Both the position numbers and the translations under genes were made by a program. This document shows, piece by piece, positions 1 to 7,922 of a DNA stretch of 64,000 nucleotides. The notes under the pieces are model-generated. The model was not told the DNA's origin and did not search any database. It was given only the letters and a program-made list of their open reading frames with translations. The stretch lies in assembly GCA_963169455.1 (NCBI GenBank), contig CAUJDW010000100.1, forward strand, positions 48,908-112,907. The letters run 5' to 3'. The first letter of the stretch is position 1. Each line of letters begins with the position of its first letter. The stretch comes from Bacteroidota bacterium. Its GTDB lineage: Bacteria; Bacteroidota; Bacteroidia; Chitinophagales; Saprospiraceae.

Positions 1-1
1 C

Positions 2-658
2 GCCATCCGCGCCTGCCGCGACAACAAGGTGTCGCTGTCCATCGGCTATCGCATGCAACACGAGCCCAACACCCGGGAACTCATCCGCATTGGCAGGGAA
101 AAGGTATTCGGCGCTCCAAAACTGGTAAAAGCCTCTGCCGGTTTCTACGACGGCCGCTCCGGCCACTGGCGGCTGAAAAAGGCCATGGGCGGCGGCGCCA
201 TGTTCGACATGGGCGTCTATGCCCTGCAGGCCGCCCGCTACTGCACGGGAGAAGAGCCCGTCGCCGTCACGGCCAGGCACAGCACCACCCGCCCGGAGAT
301 ATATACCGAAGTGGATGAAACGACCCATTTCGAGCTTGAGTTTCCCGGCGGCGCCCGCGCCGAGTGCGCCACCAGCTTTGGCCAAAGCATGAACCGGCTG
401 CACGTCACCTATGAGAAGGGCTGGGCGCAACTGGAACCCTTCCAGGCCTACAACGGCATACGGGGTGAAGCCAGCGACGGCCGCCGCTTCGACGCGTACA
501 CGCCCAACCAGCAGGCCAAACAAATGGATGAGGACGCGCTGGCTATACTGGAAGGCCGGCCAGTGGCCGTGCCGGGAGAGGAAGGATTGAGGGACATCAG
601 AGTGGTTGAAGCGATATTCGAAGCGGCTGCGAAAGGGGAACGGGTAACTATCGGTTAA
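2..658 (+). CDS. Gfo/Idh/MocA oxidoreductase, GFOR-like (5' truncated by window edge)
   Basis: Only the C-terminal part is present; the reading frame is open from base 2, so the start and the Rossmann NAD(P)-binding domain lie outside the window. The visible part reads GYRMQHEP, then WRLKKAMGGGAMFDMGVYAL and RYCTGEEPVAV. This follows the C-terminal alpha/beta domain of glucose-fructose oxidoreductase (GFOR), where a tyrosine-containing YR motif and the GGG..D.G.Y segment line the substrate pocket. Family members oxidise or reduce sugars or related polyols with a bound or free nicotinamide cofactor. The exact substrate cannot be read from this fragment. It stops two bases before the next ORF opens. 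I am confident of the superfamily and moderately confident of the GFOR-like subgroup. Confidence 0.85.
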   Translation, partial: AIRACRDNKVSLSIGYRMQHEPNTRELIRIGREKVFGAPKLVKASAGFYDGRSGHWRLKKAMGGGAMFDMGVYALQAARYCTGEEPVAVTARHSTTRPEIYTEVDETTHFELEFPGGARAECATSFGQSMNRLHVTYEKGWAQLEPFQAYNGIRGEASDGRRFDAYTPNQQAKQMDEDALAILEGRPVAVPGEEGLRDIRVVEAIFEAAAKGERVTIG

Positions 659-692
659 AATGTCACCGGAGGAGCACGGCGGGTTCATTGCC

Positions 693-1331
693 ATGAAATT
701 TCTCAGCCAGGCCTTTAAAATACTATTGGCCCTGCTGCTGAGTTACCTGCTTACGGCCCTGCTGCTGTCCGCCCTTCACACCCATCCCCCAATACCCGCC
801 TGCGAGGAAAAACAGCCTGCCTACGTAACTACCAACGGCGTGCATTTATTCCTCGTTCTTCCGCTGGAGGCTCTGGCGGATACGCTGCGCCGGGCTTTGC
901 CCGTTCCGCCCGGCGCCCGTTTTGCTTACTTTGGCTGGGGCGAACGCGAGTTTTACCGCAGCACGCCTACCTGGGGCGACCTGAAATTATGCACCGCATT
1001 CCGGGCATTGTTCCTGAAAACCCCGGCCGCCATGCACGTGTCATTCTCGCGGGAACCATATTCCGGCTGGCGCCGGGTGGAATTGTGCCCCGGCCAGTAT
1101 GAAGCCCTGAATACTTACCTCAACGATTCCTTCCGGCGCGACAGCAGCGCCCGCCTTCTTCCCGTCGAAGCGGCAGGCTATCCTCCGGGCGATTGTTTTT
1201 TCGAAGCATACGGGGAGTACACCTCCTTCCGCACCTGCAATGTGTGGGTAAATGATGCACTGAAAGCTGCCGGGGAGCCAACGGCGCTATGGGCGCCCTT
1301 CGATTTCGGGGTATTGTGGCATTTGGAGTGA
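693..1331 (+). CDS. DUF2459 family membrane-anchored protein
   Basis: The 212-residue product starts with a hydrophobic segment (about residues 5-27), so it is probably anchored in or exported across the inner membrane. The body carries FAYFGWGEREFY followed by TPTWGDL and later MHVSF, the pattern of the DUF2459 (TIGR02117) family, which is found next to urease genes in some bacteria and has no settled function. An in-frame ATG at 660 would add 11 residues. I prefer 693 because it puts the hydrophobic segment directly at the N-terminus and leaves a normal gap after the preceding gene. It ends 17 bp before the convergent OmpA-like gene. No urease gene is visible here, so the family name says little about role. 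Confidence 0.7.
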   Translation: MKFLSQAFKILLALLLSYLLTALLLSALHTHPPIPACEEKQPAYVTTNGVHLFLVLPLEALADTLRRALPVPPGARFAYFGWGEREFYRSTPTWGDLKLCTAFRALFLKTPAAMHVSFSREPYSGWRRVELCPGQYEALNTYLNDSFRRDSSARLLPVEAAGYPPGDCFFEAYGEYTSFRTCNVWVNDALKAAGEPTALWAPFDFGVLWHLE

Positions 1332-1347
1332 GCCCGCTTTATAAATT

Positions 1348-2235
1348 CTAATCCAGCACCCGTTTCAAATCCCGGATGAGCCTCTCCTGGCTGGGGAAGA
1401 TGCGGATTTCGATGCGTTCGTTGCGGGCGCGGCCTTCGGAGGTGACGTTGGAGGCGCGGGGGGCAAATTCGCCTTTGCCTGCGGCGGTTACCCGGCTGGG
1501 GCTCAGTTCGAACCGCTGAACCATGAGTTTCACCACGCTGGCGGCGCGCAGGGCGCTGAAATCCCATTTGTCTTCGACTGTGCTGCGCCGCAGGGGGCTG
1601 TTATTGGTATGGCCGATGACCAGGACGTCCAGAGTGGGATAGAGAACCAGGGTGCGGCTTATCCATTCCAGGGCCTGCCGCCCGGCGGTATGGGTTTTGC
1701 TGGTGCTGCCCGGATAAAAGAGGAAATCGGAACTAAAGGAAAGGGAAATATAACCGTTGTCCGTTTCGATGTCGTATGCGGTGGTGTCCACTTGCCTGAG
1801 CGTGTCGCGGAGGCTTAACATCAGCTGGTTCATGGCAGCGTTGCGCTGCTCGAGCGTAGCTAGGAGGGCGTCAATGCGGGCCTGTTTGGCGGAGATAGTT
1901 GCGTCGCGTTGCTGCAGGCGCTGATCCATGTTTTCCACTTTGGAGGCGGATTCCGACTGCATGCGTTCGATCTCGTCATCGAGGGCGATGATGCGATCCT
2001 GGAGTTTATCCTGAGCGGCCAGCAGGGCGCTGTTTTCTCCCTGGGTGCGAGCCAGTTCCAGTTCCAACTGGCGGATGATATACGCGGTGGAGTCGAGGCT
2101 TTGCGTGAGGGAGGCCACCCTGCCGTCGTAAACGGCCGTTACTTCCAGGTGTTTCTTTTTACTGATGCAGGAGGAAAGGAGCAGGAGGGCGAAGAGGAGG
2201 AAGAGCGGGAAAACAGGTGCGACTGAATGCTTCAT
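1348..2235 (-). CDS. OmpA-family lipoprotein with coiled coil
   Basis: The 295-residue product begins with a lipoprotein signal (LLLLSSC, acylated cysteine at about residue 23). Residues 35-145 are a heptad-rich coiled coil (QLELELARTQGENSALLAAQ and onwards). From about residue 165 there is an OmpA-like peptidoglycan-binding domain, with FLFYPGS, VLVIGHTNN, DFSALRAASVV and NERIEI as landmarks. It should sit in the outer membrane, reach through the periplasm and grip the cell wall. The usual TD.xG motif of the OmpA domain appears here as HTNN. A minus-strand promoter with a long inverted repeat lies just upstream (2251-2316). The neighbouring gene upstream on the same strand also encodes a membrane-anchored coiled coil, so the two may act together in the envelope (inference). 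Confidence 0.88.
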   Translation of the reverse strand: MKHSVAPVFPLFLLFALLLLSSCISKKKHLEVTAVYDGRVASLTQSLDSTAYIIRQLELELARTQGENSALLAAQDKLQDRIIALDDEIERMQSESASKVENMDQRLQQRDATISAKQARIDALLATLEQRNAAMNQLMLSLRDTLRQVDTTAYDIETDNGYISLSFSSDFLFYPGSTSKTHTAGRQALEWISRTLVLYPTLDVLVIGHTNNSPLRRSTVEDKWDFSALRAASVVKLMVQRFELSPSRVTAAGKGEFAPRASNVTSEGRARNERIEIRIFPSQERLIRDLKRVLD

Positions 2236-2250
2236 GAGCTTTTGTTTGAG

Positions 2251-2316
2251 TTCTGTTGGCCATTAGCCTTCGGCAAAATACAAAGGTACGATGCCCGGGG
2301 CTAATGGCCAACAGAA
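2251..2316. repeat. 18-bp perfect inverted repeat around a promoter
   Basis: TTCTGTTGGCCATTAGCC at 2251-2268 is the exact reverse complement of 2299-2316, with a 30-bp spacer between them. The spacer carries the -7 element of the promoter for the OmpA-like gene, and the right arm carries its -33 element. It could be a dyad operator, a hairpin in read-through RNA, or a very small invertible segment. The sequence alone does not decide between these. Confidence 0.85.
2281..2311 (-). promoter_or_regulatory. Bacteroidota-type promoter for the OmpA-like gene
   Basis: On the minus strand TTG (2311-2309), a 20-bp gap and TACCTTTG (2288-2281) fit the Bacteroidota sigma-A pattern TTG-N19/21-TAnnTTTG. 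The predicted leader to the ATG at 2235 is about 40 nt. Confidence 0.65.
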
Positions 2317-2324
2317 TCGGCCGC

Positions 2325-3236
2325 TTACTGGAGGCGGATGCTGGAAGCGCCCAGCATGCCGATGTCCGTGTAAACGCCGACGCGGTAATAACCCGCTTTG
2401 AGCTTGTCTTCCAGGTCGTACACGAAAGACAGGCGCTGGTTGGCGGTGATATCCACGTCTTTGGCTTTTACGGCGATGATATCCATGGTCTGGTTATTGA
2501 CCACGGTCTGTGCTTTTACCGGGTTGGCGGCCTGGATCGGCGTACCCTGTTCGTCGGCGATAGTCAGGTAGAGGGTTCGCAGGCCCTGGTACTTCGGCGG
2601 CACATCCGTCAGGTCGAAGCTGATGCGGATGGTCCGGGCGCGGCGCGCCCTGGCTGTCACTTTTTCATTGCCTCTTTCCAGGTCAACCTGGAAGGCGGTA
2701 GCTTTGAAGTTGGCCAGGGTCAGGCGTTCCACTTCAGACTGAATGGACTGGTTGAGGTTGGCCAGGGCCTGGTTTTCATCGCGTGCGGCGCTGAGGTCGG
2801 CTTCCAGTATGCCGGTAACGGCCCGCAGGGAGTCGTTTTCGGCCTGTACGGCGGAAATATTGGATTGCAGTTCAGCCTTGAGCGCCATCAACTGCTGGAT
2901 CTCGGCACGCAGGCTGTTGATCTCGGAGGAGCTGCGCGCTTTGGCATTGGCCAGTGCAGCTTCCGTTGCGGCGACTTTCTCCTGGGCTTCGCTCAGCGAG
3001 CCCTGCAACTCGGTGTTTTGTTCAGCCAGGATGGTGTATTCCTGCTGCAGGCTGTCCACTTCACGCACCAGGTCTGCCCGCAGGGCCTCCAGTTCTTCCA
3101 CGGTGCCGGTCAGTTCGGTGTTTTCAGCCTTCAGCTGGTTTTTGGCCCGGTTTTGGGTAACACCCCAAATGGCGGCGCCAATGAGCAGGACACCCAAAAT
3201 GACTGCCAGGATGATTAAGCCTTGTTTGTCTTTCAT
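2325..3236 (-). CDS. Membrane-anchored coiled-coil protein with C-terminal beta domain
   Basis: The 303-residue product has a short basic N-terminus and one transmembrane helix (about residues 6-26, LIILAVILGVLLIGAAIWGV). A long coiled coil follows (about 30-175), rich in Glu, Leu, Ala and Gln. The remaining 130 residues look beta-rich (TIRISFDLTD, LYLTIADEQG, RLSFVYDLED, YYRVGVYTD). The topology suggests an inner-membrane anchor with the coiled coil and the terminal domain in the periplasm. I do not recognise the family. The gene lies upstream of and in line with the OmpA-like lipoprotein gene, separated by a promoter and palindrome, and downstream of the deiminase gene. No motif indicates an enzymatic role, so a structural envelope role is only a guess. 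Confidence 0.75.
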   Translation of the reverse strand: MKDKQGLIILAVILGVLLIGAAIWGVTQNRAKNQLKAENTELTGTVEELEALRADLVREVDSLQQEYTILAEQNTELQGSLSEAQEKVAATEAALANAKARSSSEINSLRAEIQQLMALKAELQSNISAVQAENDSLRAVTGILEADLSAARDENQALANLNQSIQSEVERLTLANFKATAFQVDLERGNEKVTARARRARTIRISFDLTDVPPKYQGLRTLYLTIADEQGTPIQAANPVKAQTVVNNQTMDIIAVKAKDVDITANQRLSFVYDLEDKLKAGYYRVGVYTDIGMLGASSIRLQ

Positions 3237-3422
3237 AATAGTTCAATTTAGGTTTGTTGGTTTTTGCACTTTAGACAATAAAATGTGCCTTAGTAACGAA
3301 TTTATTTTTTCTTTAGCCTGATGGAAGCATAAAAATTCCCCCCAAATATTAACAAATAAAAGCGGGGCTGAAGTTCAGTTATTCCGGCTCCGGCGGCAGG
3401 TTGTTTCCGGCGGCCGGGCGTT

Positions 3423-6209
3423 TTATTCCAGCACGCTTATCTTTTTACCGGCCCTGGCATTCCCTTTGAACACGAGCAGTTGATATACTCCGGCGGGCAA
3501 TTGGCCCAGTGGCAGGCTGAGCTGGCTCTCACCGGCAGGCAATTGCACCTGGCGCGAAATAACCTCCTGGCCCAGCGGGTTGGTGAGGCGAAGGGACAGC
3601 TCGCCGGCCTCCGGGCTGCTGAAACGAAGGGACAGGCTTCCGCGGGCAGGGTTGGGGAAGGCATCAAACGCAAGCCCCCCTGAACCGGGCAGCATAGCCA
3701 GGCTGCTGGAGCGTTCGGCTGTTACCTGTACCGGCAGAGAAAAGGCTGAAGCGCCGTCGTTGTCGGTGGCGCGGGCCTGGAGGCTGTATATGCCGTAGTC
3801 CGGCAAGGTATAGCTAAAAGCGAAGGGCGGCGAACTGGCCGTCGAGACGGAGTCCGTATTGACGAATAGGGTAACCGCCCGCACCAAGCCGTCGGCATCG
3901 CCGGCGCTTACCTGGATGTCCATTTCCGGCAATTCGTCCAGGTAAATCGTTCCATCCGGCGGATTGGCAATGGCCACCTCCGGGGCCTGGTTGGCAAGCT
4001 CCGGGGCGCTGATGTCCAGGTTGTCGAGGTAGAGCTGGTTGCCATAACCGCCGATATTCTCAAACTCTATGGTGACAACCTGTCCGGCGAAGGCTTCCAG
4101 AGAAAGCTCCTCAAAGCGCCACTGGCTGCAGCCGGCCGGCACGAAAGCACTGGTTGTGGGCGGGGCGGTGGCCAGCTCCGGGCCGTATTTTTCGTAAAGC
4201 ACGGTTTTCTCCCCTTCGCAGTCGGTAGCACTTACCCGCAGCCCGTCGAAAAACTGCAGGTTGTATGGCGCGTAGGCCAGGCTGAACTGCAGCCGGGGGC
4301 TCGTCAGCCCGCTGAGGTCGAAACGGGCGCGCAGATAATCGCTGGTGTTGCGGGTATCATGGTCGAAGTTGTTCATTACCAGCGCACCGGAATAACAAAG
4401 CCCATCGGAACTCATGGACCAGGCCGCCGCATCGCCCTGCGGGTTGACAACGGCCCAGCCCTCGCCGGACAGAGGGGCTTCGAATGCTTCGTAATAAGGG
4501 ATAATGCCCCCGTCAACCACGACGATATCCTCCAGTGTGAGGGTGTCAAAAACCTGGCCGTTGCCCACGATCAGCGTGGCGCCGTACACTCCGGCTTCCG
4601 GGTAGGCAACCACGGGGCTTTGCTCGGCCGAAGAGGACGGCTCACCGCCGGGGAACTGCCATAACCAGCTGCTTACGGCGCCCTCCGAGAGGTCCTGGTA
4701 CTGCACCGTTCCACCGGGGCAGAGCAAATGGCCCGATACGGCGAAGTTCGGCGACAATGCGCGCACGCGGAACTCGAAATAGCCCTCCGGGGCCACCAGC
4801 GGGCGCCATTGTTCCTTTCCCGAAAAAGCAGTGGCATGAATGTAGTATTGCACGCGGCTGCCCTCCGGCTGCGCGGGGATGGCCGCAGCCCAGGTGGAAG
4901 TGGCCGAATCGGCCAGCACCATGGGAACCGCGGAATAAAGCGTGTCGGGCGCCAGCCGGTAGTAGAGCGTCGCCCCTTCTATACCGCTGCGATGCTTGAT
5001 GATGGCGGAGGCGAGGTAATCGTTTTCGGAATCATCCGTATCGCGCAGGCGGGGGTGGGCGATCCACAGGGGGTCGTTTACACCGACCAGCTTGGTGATG
5101 CAATGCAGGGCGCCGTAGGCGGGAATGATGCTGTTGCAGTCGATGCCCACCACATTATAGCCTGGCAGCGCTTCGCGGTAGATGCGCAGGGCAGTAGTGT
5201 CGTACTGTTCTTCATAGATCGGCACCAGGATGGACTTATTGATGAAAATCGAATTGGTATAGGTGCGGTAATCCCCGCCATTACTGGGATACAACCCGTT
5301 ATGTGGCGGCATGGGCGCCCGGATGAGCCTGTAGGTGTTGCCAAAGGACGTGGGCACTTCGTTGACGAGGTATTCCATATTCGCTTCTATCTGCGGCCCG
5401 TCGGCCACCCCGGGAGGATATTGCCCGACGATGATCGTCTCCTCATCGATGAAAACCATGTGCATGTCAATGTGGTGGATGAGGTCGTAAGGCAGTACCG
5501 GGAATTTGACGTAGCGGTTGGCTCCCAGGTAGAGCTGGGCGATTTCATCGATCTGGGCCTCGGTTTTGCCCGGATTTTCCTCAAGCACCAGTTCGGAGGA
5601 AAAATTGGCGCCCAGCCCGTCTCTCAGGTTGTTGCCGCCGGTGTGCACCCAGTCGTAGGGCGCCTGGGTGGCCTCGAAAATAGGCAGCCCCAGGTGCTGA
5701 GCAATGATGCCGGGGATTTTATCATCATTCTGCCGGGAAGGGCGGTTGTAAATCCAGTCCACGATCATCAGGCTGTCCACGTCGTTGTGGTAAACCGCCC
5801 AGGGGCCGTAATCCCGCACCCAGATGGAGTCGAAGGGCGCCTGGATGATGTCCACCATATCGAGGGGAATGTTGTTGTTCGTCAGGTAGGCGGCTACAGA
5901 AGCGGGGTTTTCAGCAATGATGATCACCCGGCATTCGTTGACGGCGGCGCGCACGATCTCTCTGAGGATGGAGGTGTACCCTGCCCAGGTGATGATCACG
6001 GCCTGTACTTCTTCCCATTCGGCCATGGTCCGGACGGGCGCGGGCGGCGGGGTTGGAATAACCCGGCCCGGAGAGGGGCGCGGCCTTTGCAGCCACTCCT
6101 GCATCTCTTCGGCCTCTTTGGCGGTTGGGTAATTAGGCAGAGGAGTGATCTGGGCAAAGGCGCCGAGACAAAGCAGGGAAAGCAGTAGGGTGTTCAAAAA
6201 TTGCTTCAT
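3423..6209 (-). CDS. Secreted peptidylarginine deiminase-like (PPAD-like) protein with PKD, Ig-like and T9SS sorting domains
   Basis: The 928-residue product has a signal peptide (MKQFLNTLLLSLLCLGAFAQ). Residues 55-375 form a PAD_porph/agmatine deiminase-type catalytic domain. The guanidine-hydrolase residues are in place: D133 (WVRDYGPW), H246 (IHHIDMH), N319 (YTNS) and C370 (GALHC). VDWIYNRPSR (R156, R159) parallels the Porphyromonas PPAD segment that binds the substrate carboxylate. An Ig-like segment follows (about 400-480, GATLYYRL and VQYYIHATAFSG), then a PKD domain (WLWQFPGGEPSSSAEQSP), a jelly-roll-like segment, a second Ig-like domain, and a T9SS type A sorting domain (from FDAFPNPARGSLSLRF to the end). 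The substrate is probably C-terminal arginine of peptides or proteins, or agmatine. An upstream in-frame ATG at 6284 was rejected because 6209 begins a perfect signal peptide. Confidence 0.9.
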   Translation of the reverse strand: MKQFLNTLLLSLLCLGAFAQITPLPNYPTAKEAEEMQEWLQRPRPSPGRVIPTPPPAPVRTMAEWEEVQAVIITWAGYTSILREIVRAAVNECRVIIIAENPASVAAYLTNNNIPLDMVDIIQAPFDSIWVRDYGPWAVYHNDVDSLMIVDWIYNRPSRQNDDKIPGIIAQHLGLPIFEATQAPYDWVHTGGNNLRDGLGANFSSELVLEENPGKTEAQIDEIAQLYLGANRYVKFPVLPYDLIHHIDMHMVFIDEETIIVGQYPPGVADGPQIEANMEYLVNEVPTSFGNTYRLIRAPMPPHNGLYPSNGGDYRTYTNSIFINKSILVPIYEEQYDTTALRIYREALPGYNVVGIDCNSIIPAYGALHCITKLVGVNDPLWIAHPRLRDTDDSENDYLASAIIKHRSGIEGATLYYRLAPDTLYSAVPMVLADSATSTWAAAIPAQPEGSRVQYYIHATAFSGKEQWRPLVAPEGYFEFRVRALSPNFAVSGHLLCPGGTVQYQDLSEGAVSSWLWQFPGGEPSSSAEQSPVVAYPEAGVYGATLIVGNGQVFDTLTLEDIVVVDGGIIPYYEAFEAPLSGEGWAVVNPQGDAAAWSMSSDGLCYSGALVMNNFDHDTRNTSDYLRARFDLSGLTSPRLQFSLAYAPYNLQFFDGLRVSATDCEGEKTVLYEKYGPELATAPPTTSAFVPAGCSQWRFEELSLEAFAGQVVTIEFENIGGYGNQLYLDNLDISAPELANQAPEVAIANPPDGTIYLDELPEMDIQVSAGDADGLVRAVTLFVNTDSVSTASSPPFAFSYTLPDYGIYSLQARATDNDGASAFSLPVQVTAERSSSLAMLPGSGGLAFDAFPNPARGSLSLRFSSPEAGELSLRLTNPLGQEVISRQVQLPAGESQLSLPLGQLPAGVYQLLVFKGNARAGKKISVLE

Positions 6210-6459
6210 GACGGTGGAGATTTTAAGATTAATGCTGCCATCTTTATACTGCCAAAGTTTCGAAAAAACATGAGCCTTCCGCATTCCCGGGCCGAACCGG
6301 GATAAACTTCAGCGGCGGGATGCCCCGGGCCGGAAGGGCGCCGGTAATTGTTACCTTAAAGGTATGCAATCCGGCAAAGTTGGGAAAAAAAAAGGCGGGC
6401 AGTGTTGCTGCGCCGGCAAAAGCGTGGTTTTATTACATTACAAATACAAATCGGCTAAA

Positions 6460-7041
6460 GTGGCGGAGTATATTGAGAGCGGCCTTCATTTTCACTTCAG
6501 CCCGGGCTGGGTGGTGAAAAAATATGACGCCCACCGCTTTTTCCAGGGCTTATCCGGCGCCGGCCTGAAGGGAGTGGATTTCATAGCCACCGACGGCAGC
6601 CGCCTGCTGCTGTGCGAGGCCAAAAACTACCGCCGCCGGCAGGCCTGGCAACAGGAAAACCCACTGGACGCCATACAGGGCCAACCGGAGGCATTCGCCG
6701 AAGAAATGGCGCAGAAAGTACTGGACACCCTGCTCGGCATCGACGCTATATGGCGTTATTACCAACGGAAATGGCTCTTTCGCCTGTTGTCCCCGCTGCT
6801 TTTGCGCCTTTCCCCCAACGGACGGGACTGGCAGTTCTGGGCCCACGTCCACCACCTGGCCCGGGAGCCCGGCAAGCTGGTTTTTATCCTTTGGCTGGAA
6901 ACGGAGCAGGCGCAGCCCTCCCTGGCCCGCCACATCGAAAAAACGCTACGCCGCCGCCTGGCAAGGCGGGCCGGCCAGGTTTTCGTGGCCGATGACAACG
7001 ATCATCCGCTGCGGGAAGAACTCTCGGCCAGGCTGGCGTGA
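6460..7041 (+). CDS. Hypothetical protein, restriction-nuclease-like fold
   Basis: The frame is open from ATG 6364 (225 residues), but the first 32 codons look unlike protein (KKKGGQCCCAGKS). A GTG at 6460 would start a cleaner product of 193 residues, VAEYIESGLHFHFSPGW. The central part reads GVDFIA..GSRLLLCEAKNY, an arrangement of D then ExK typical of PD-(D/E)xK nucleases, where these residues hold the catalytic metal. Conserved-looking WQFWAHVHHL and FILWLETEQ segments follow. It may act on DNA, but this rests on one short motif. I do not recognise a named family. It stands alone, divergent from the deiminase gene, and is followed by the long repeat array. Start and function are both uncertain. 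Confidence 0.6.
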   Translation: MAEYIESGLHFHFSPGWVVKKYDAHRFFQGLSGAGLKGVDFIATDGSRLLLCEAKNYRRRQAWQQENPLDAIQGQPEAFAEEMAQKVLDTLLGIDAIWRYYQRKWLFRLLSPLLLRLSPNGRDWQFWAHVHHLAREPGKLVFILWLETEQAQPSLARHIEKTLRRRLARRAGQVFVADDNDHPLREELSARLA

Positions 7042-7049
7042 AAAGGGGG

Positions 7050-7806
7050 GGCGGGGTCTTCGGGGCCTTCGGGTTCTTCGGGTTCTTCGGGTTTTTCGAG
7101 GTCATCGAGGTATTCGAGGTATTCGAGGTCATCGAGGTATTCGGGGTCATCGAGGTATTCGGGGTCATCGAGGTATTCGAGGTCATCGGGGTCATTTAGG
7201 CAATCAAGATTCTGAAGCAATCGGGGTCTTCGGGGTCTTCGGGTTTTTCGGGTTTTTCGGGTTTTTCGGGGTCTTCGGGTTCTTCGGGTTTTTCGAAGTA
7301 TTCGAGGTATTCGGGGTCATCGGGGCCATCGGGGTCATTTAGGCAATCAAGATTCTGAAGCAATCGGGTTCTTCGGGTTTTTCGGGTTTTTCGGGTTTTT
7401 CGGGTTTTTCGGGTTTTTCGGGGTCTTCGGGGTCTTCGGGGTCTTCGGGTTTTTCGAGGTATTCGAGGTCATCGGGGTCATTTAGGCAATCAAGATTCTG
7501 AAGCAATCGGGGAATTCGGGTTTTTCGGGTTTTTCGGGTTCTTCGGGTTTTTCGAGGTCATCGAGGTATTCGAGGTCATCGAGGTCATCGGGGTCATTTA
7601 GGCAATCAAGATTCTGAAGCAATCGGGGAATTCGAGGTCATCGAGGTATTCGAGGTCATCGGGGTCATTTAGGCAATCAAGATTCTGAAGCAATCGGGTT
7701 TTTCGGGTTCTTCGGGTTTTTCGGGGTCTTCGGGGTCTTCGAGGTATTCGAGGTCATCGGGGTCATTTAGGCAATCAAGATTCTGAAGCAATCGGGGAAT
7801 TCGGGG
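7050..7806. repeat. Composite minisatellite: degenerate 9-mers interrupted by six 34-bp units
   Basis: The bulk is a degenerate 9-bp repeat of the type WTCGRGGTH or TTCGGGTTT. It is interrupted six times by a near-identical 34-bp unit at 7192-7225, 7335-7368, 7478-7511, 7594-7627, 7665-7698 and 7763-7796 (core CAATCAAGATTCTGAAGCAA). Unit-to-unit distances are 143, 143, 116, 71 and 98 bp, each equal to a multiple of nine plus eight. The units therefore fall in different codon phases, so the array is not one long coding repeat. It occupies nearly the whole gap between the nuclease-like gene and the efflux operon. Confidence 0.95.
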
Positions 7807-7922
7807 TTGGGGCGATCGATATTCAGGAATTTACATTTCACCATTCCGATATGACAATTCAATTTAAAAAAGTGGACAGGAGCAATACAAAGGCAGACAT
7901 TTGCAATAAAAAGCACACCGAT

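Noticed and set aside
4728..6188. Plus-strand open frame of 486 codons opposite the deiminase
   Set aside because: Antisense shadow of a gene with intact catalytic motifs; no recognisable domain.
6992..7342. Open frames with GHRGIRGHRG or EYLDDPEYLD repeats on both strands
   Set aside because: They are translations of the 9-mer array; the 34-bp units shift phase, so the repeat is not kept in one frame.
7192..7796. CRISPR array (six near-identical 34-bp units)
   Set aside because: The stretches between units are degenerate 9-mers shared by all of them, not unique spacers, their lengths vary from 37 to 109 bp, and no cas gene is present.
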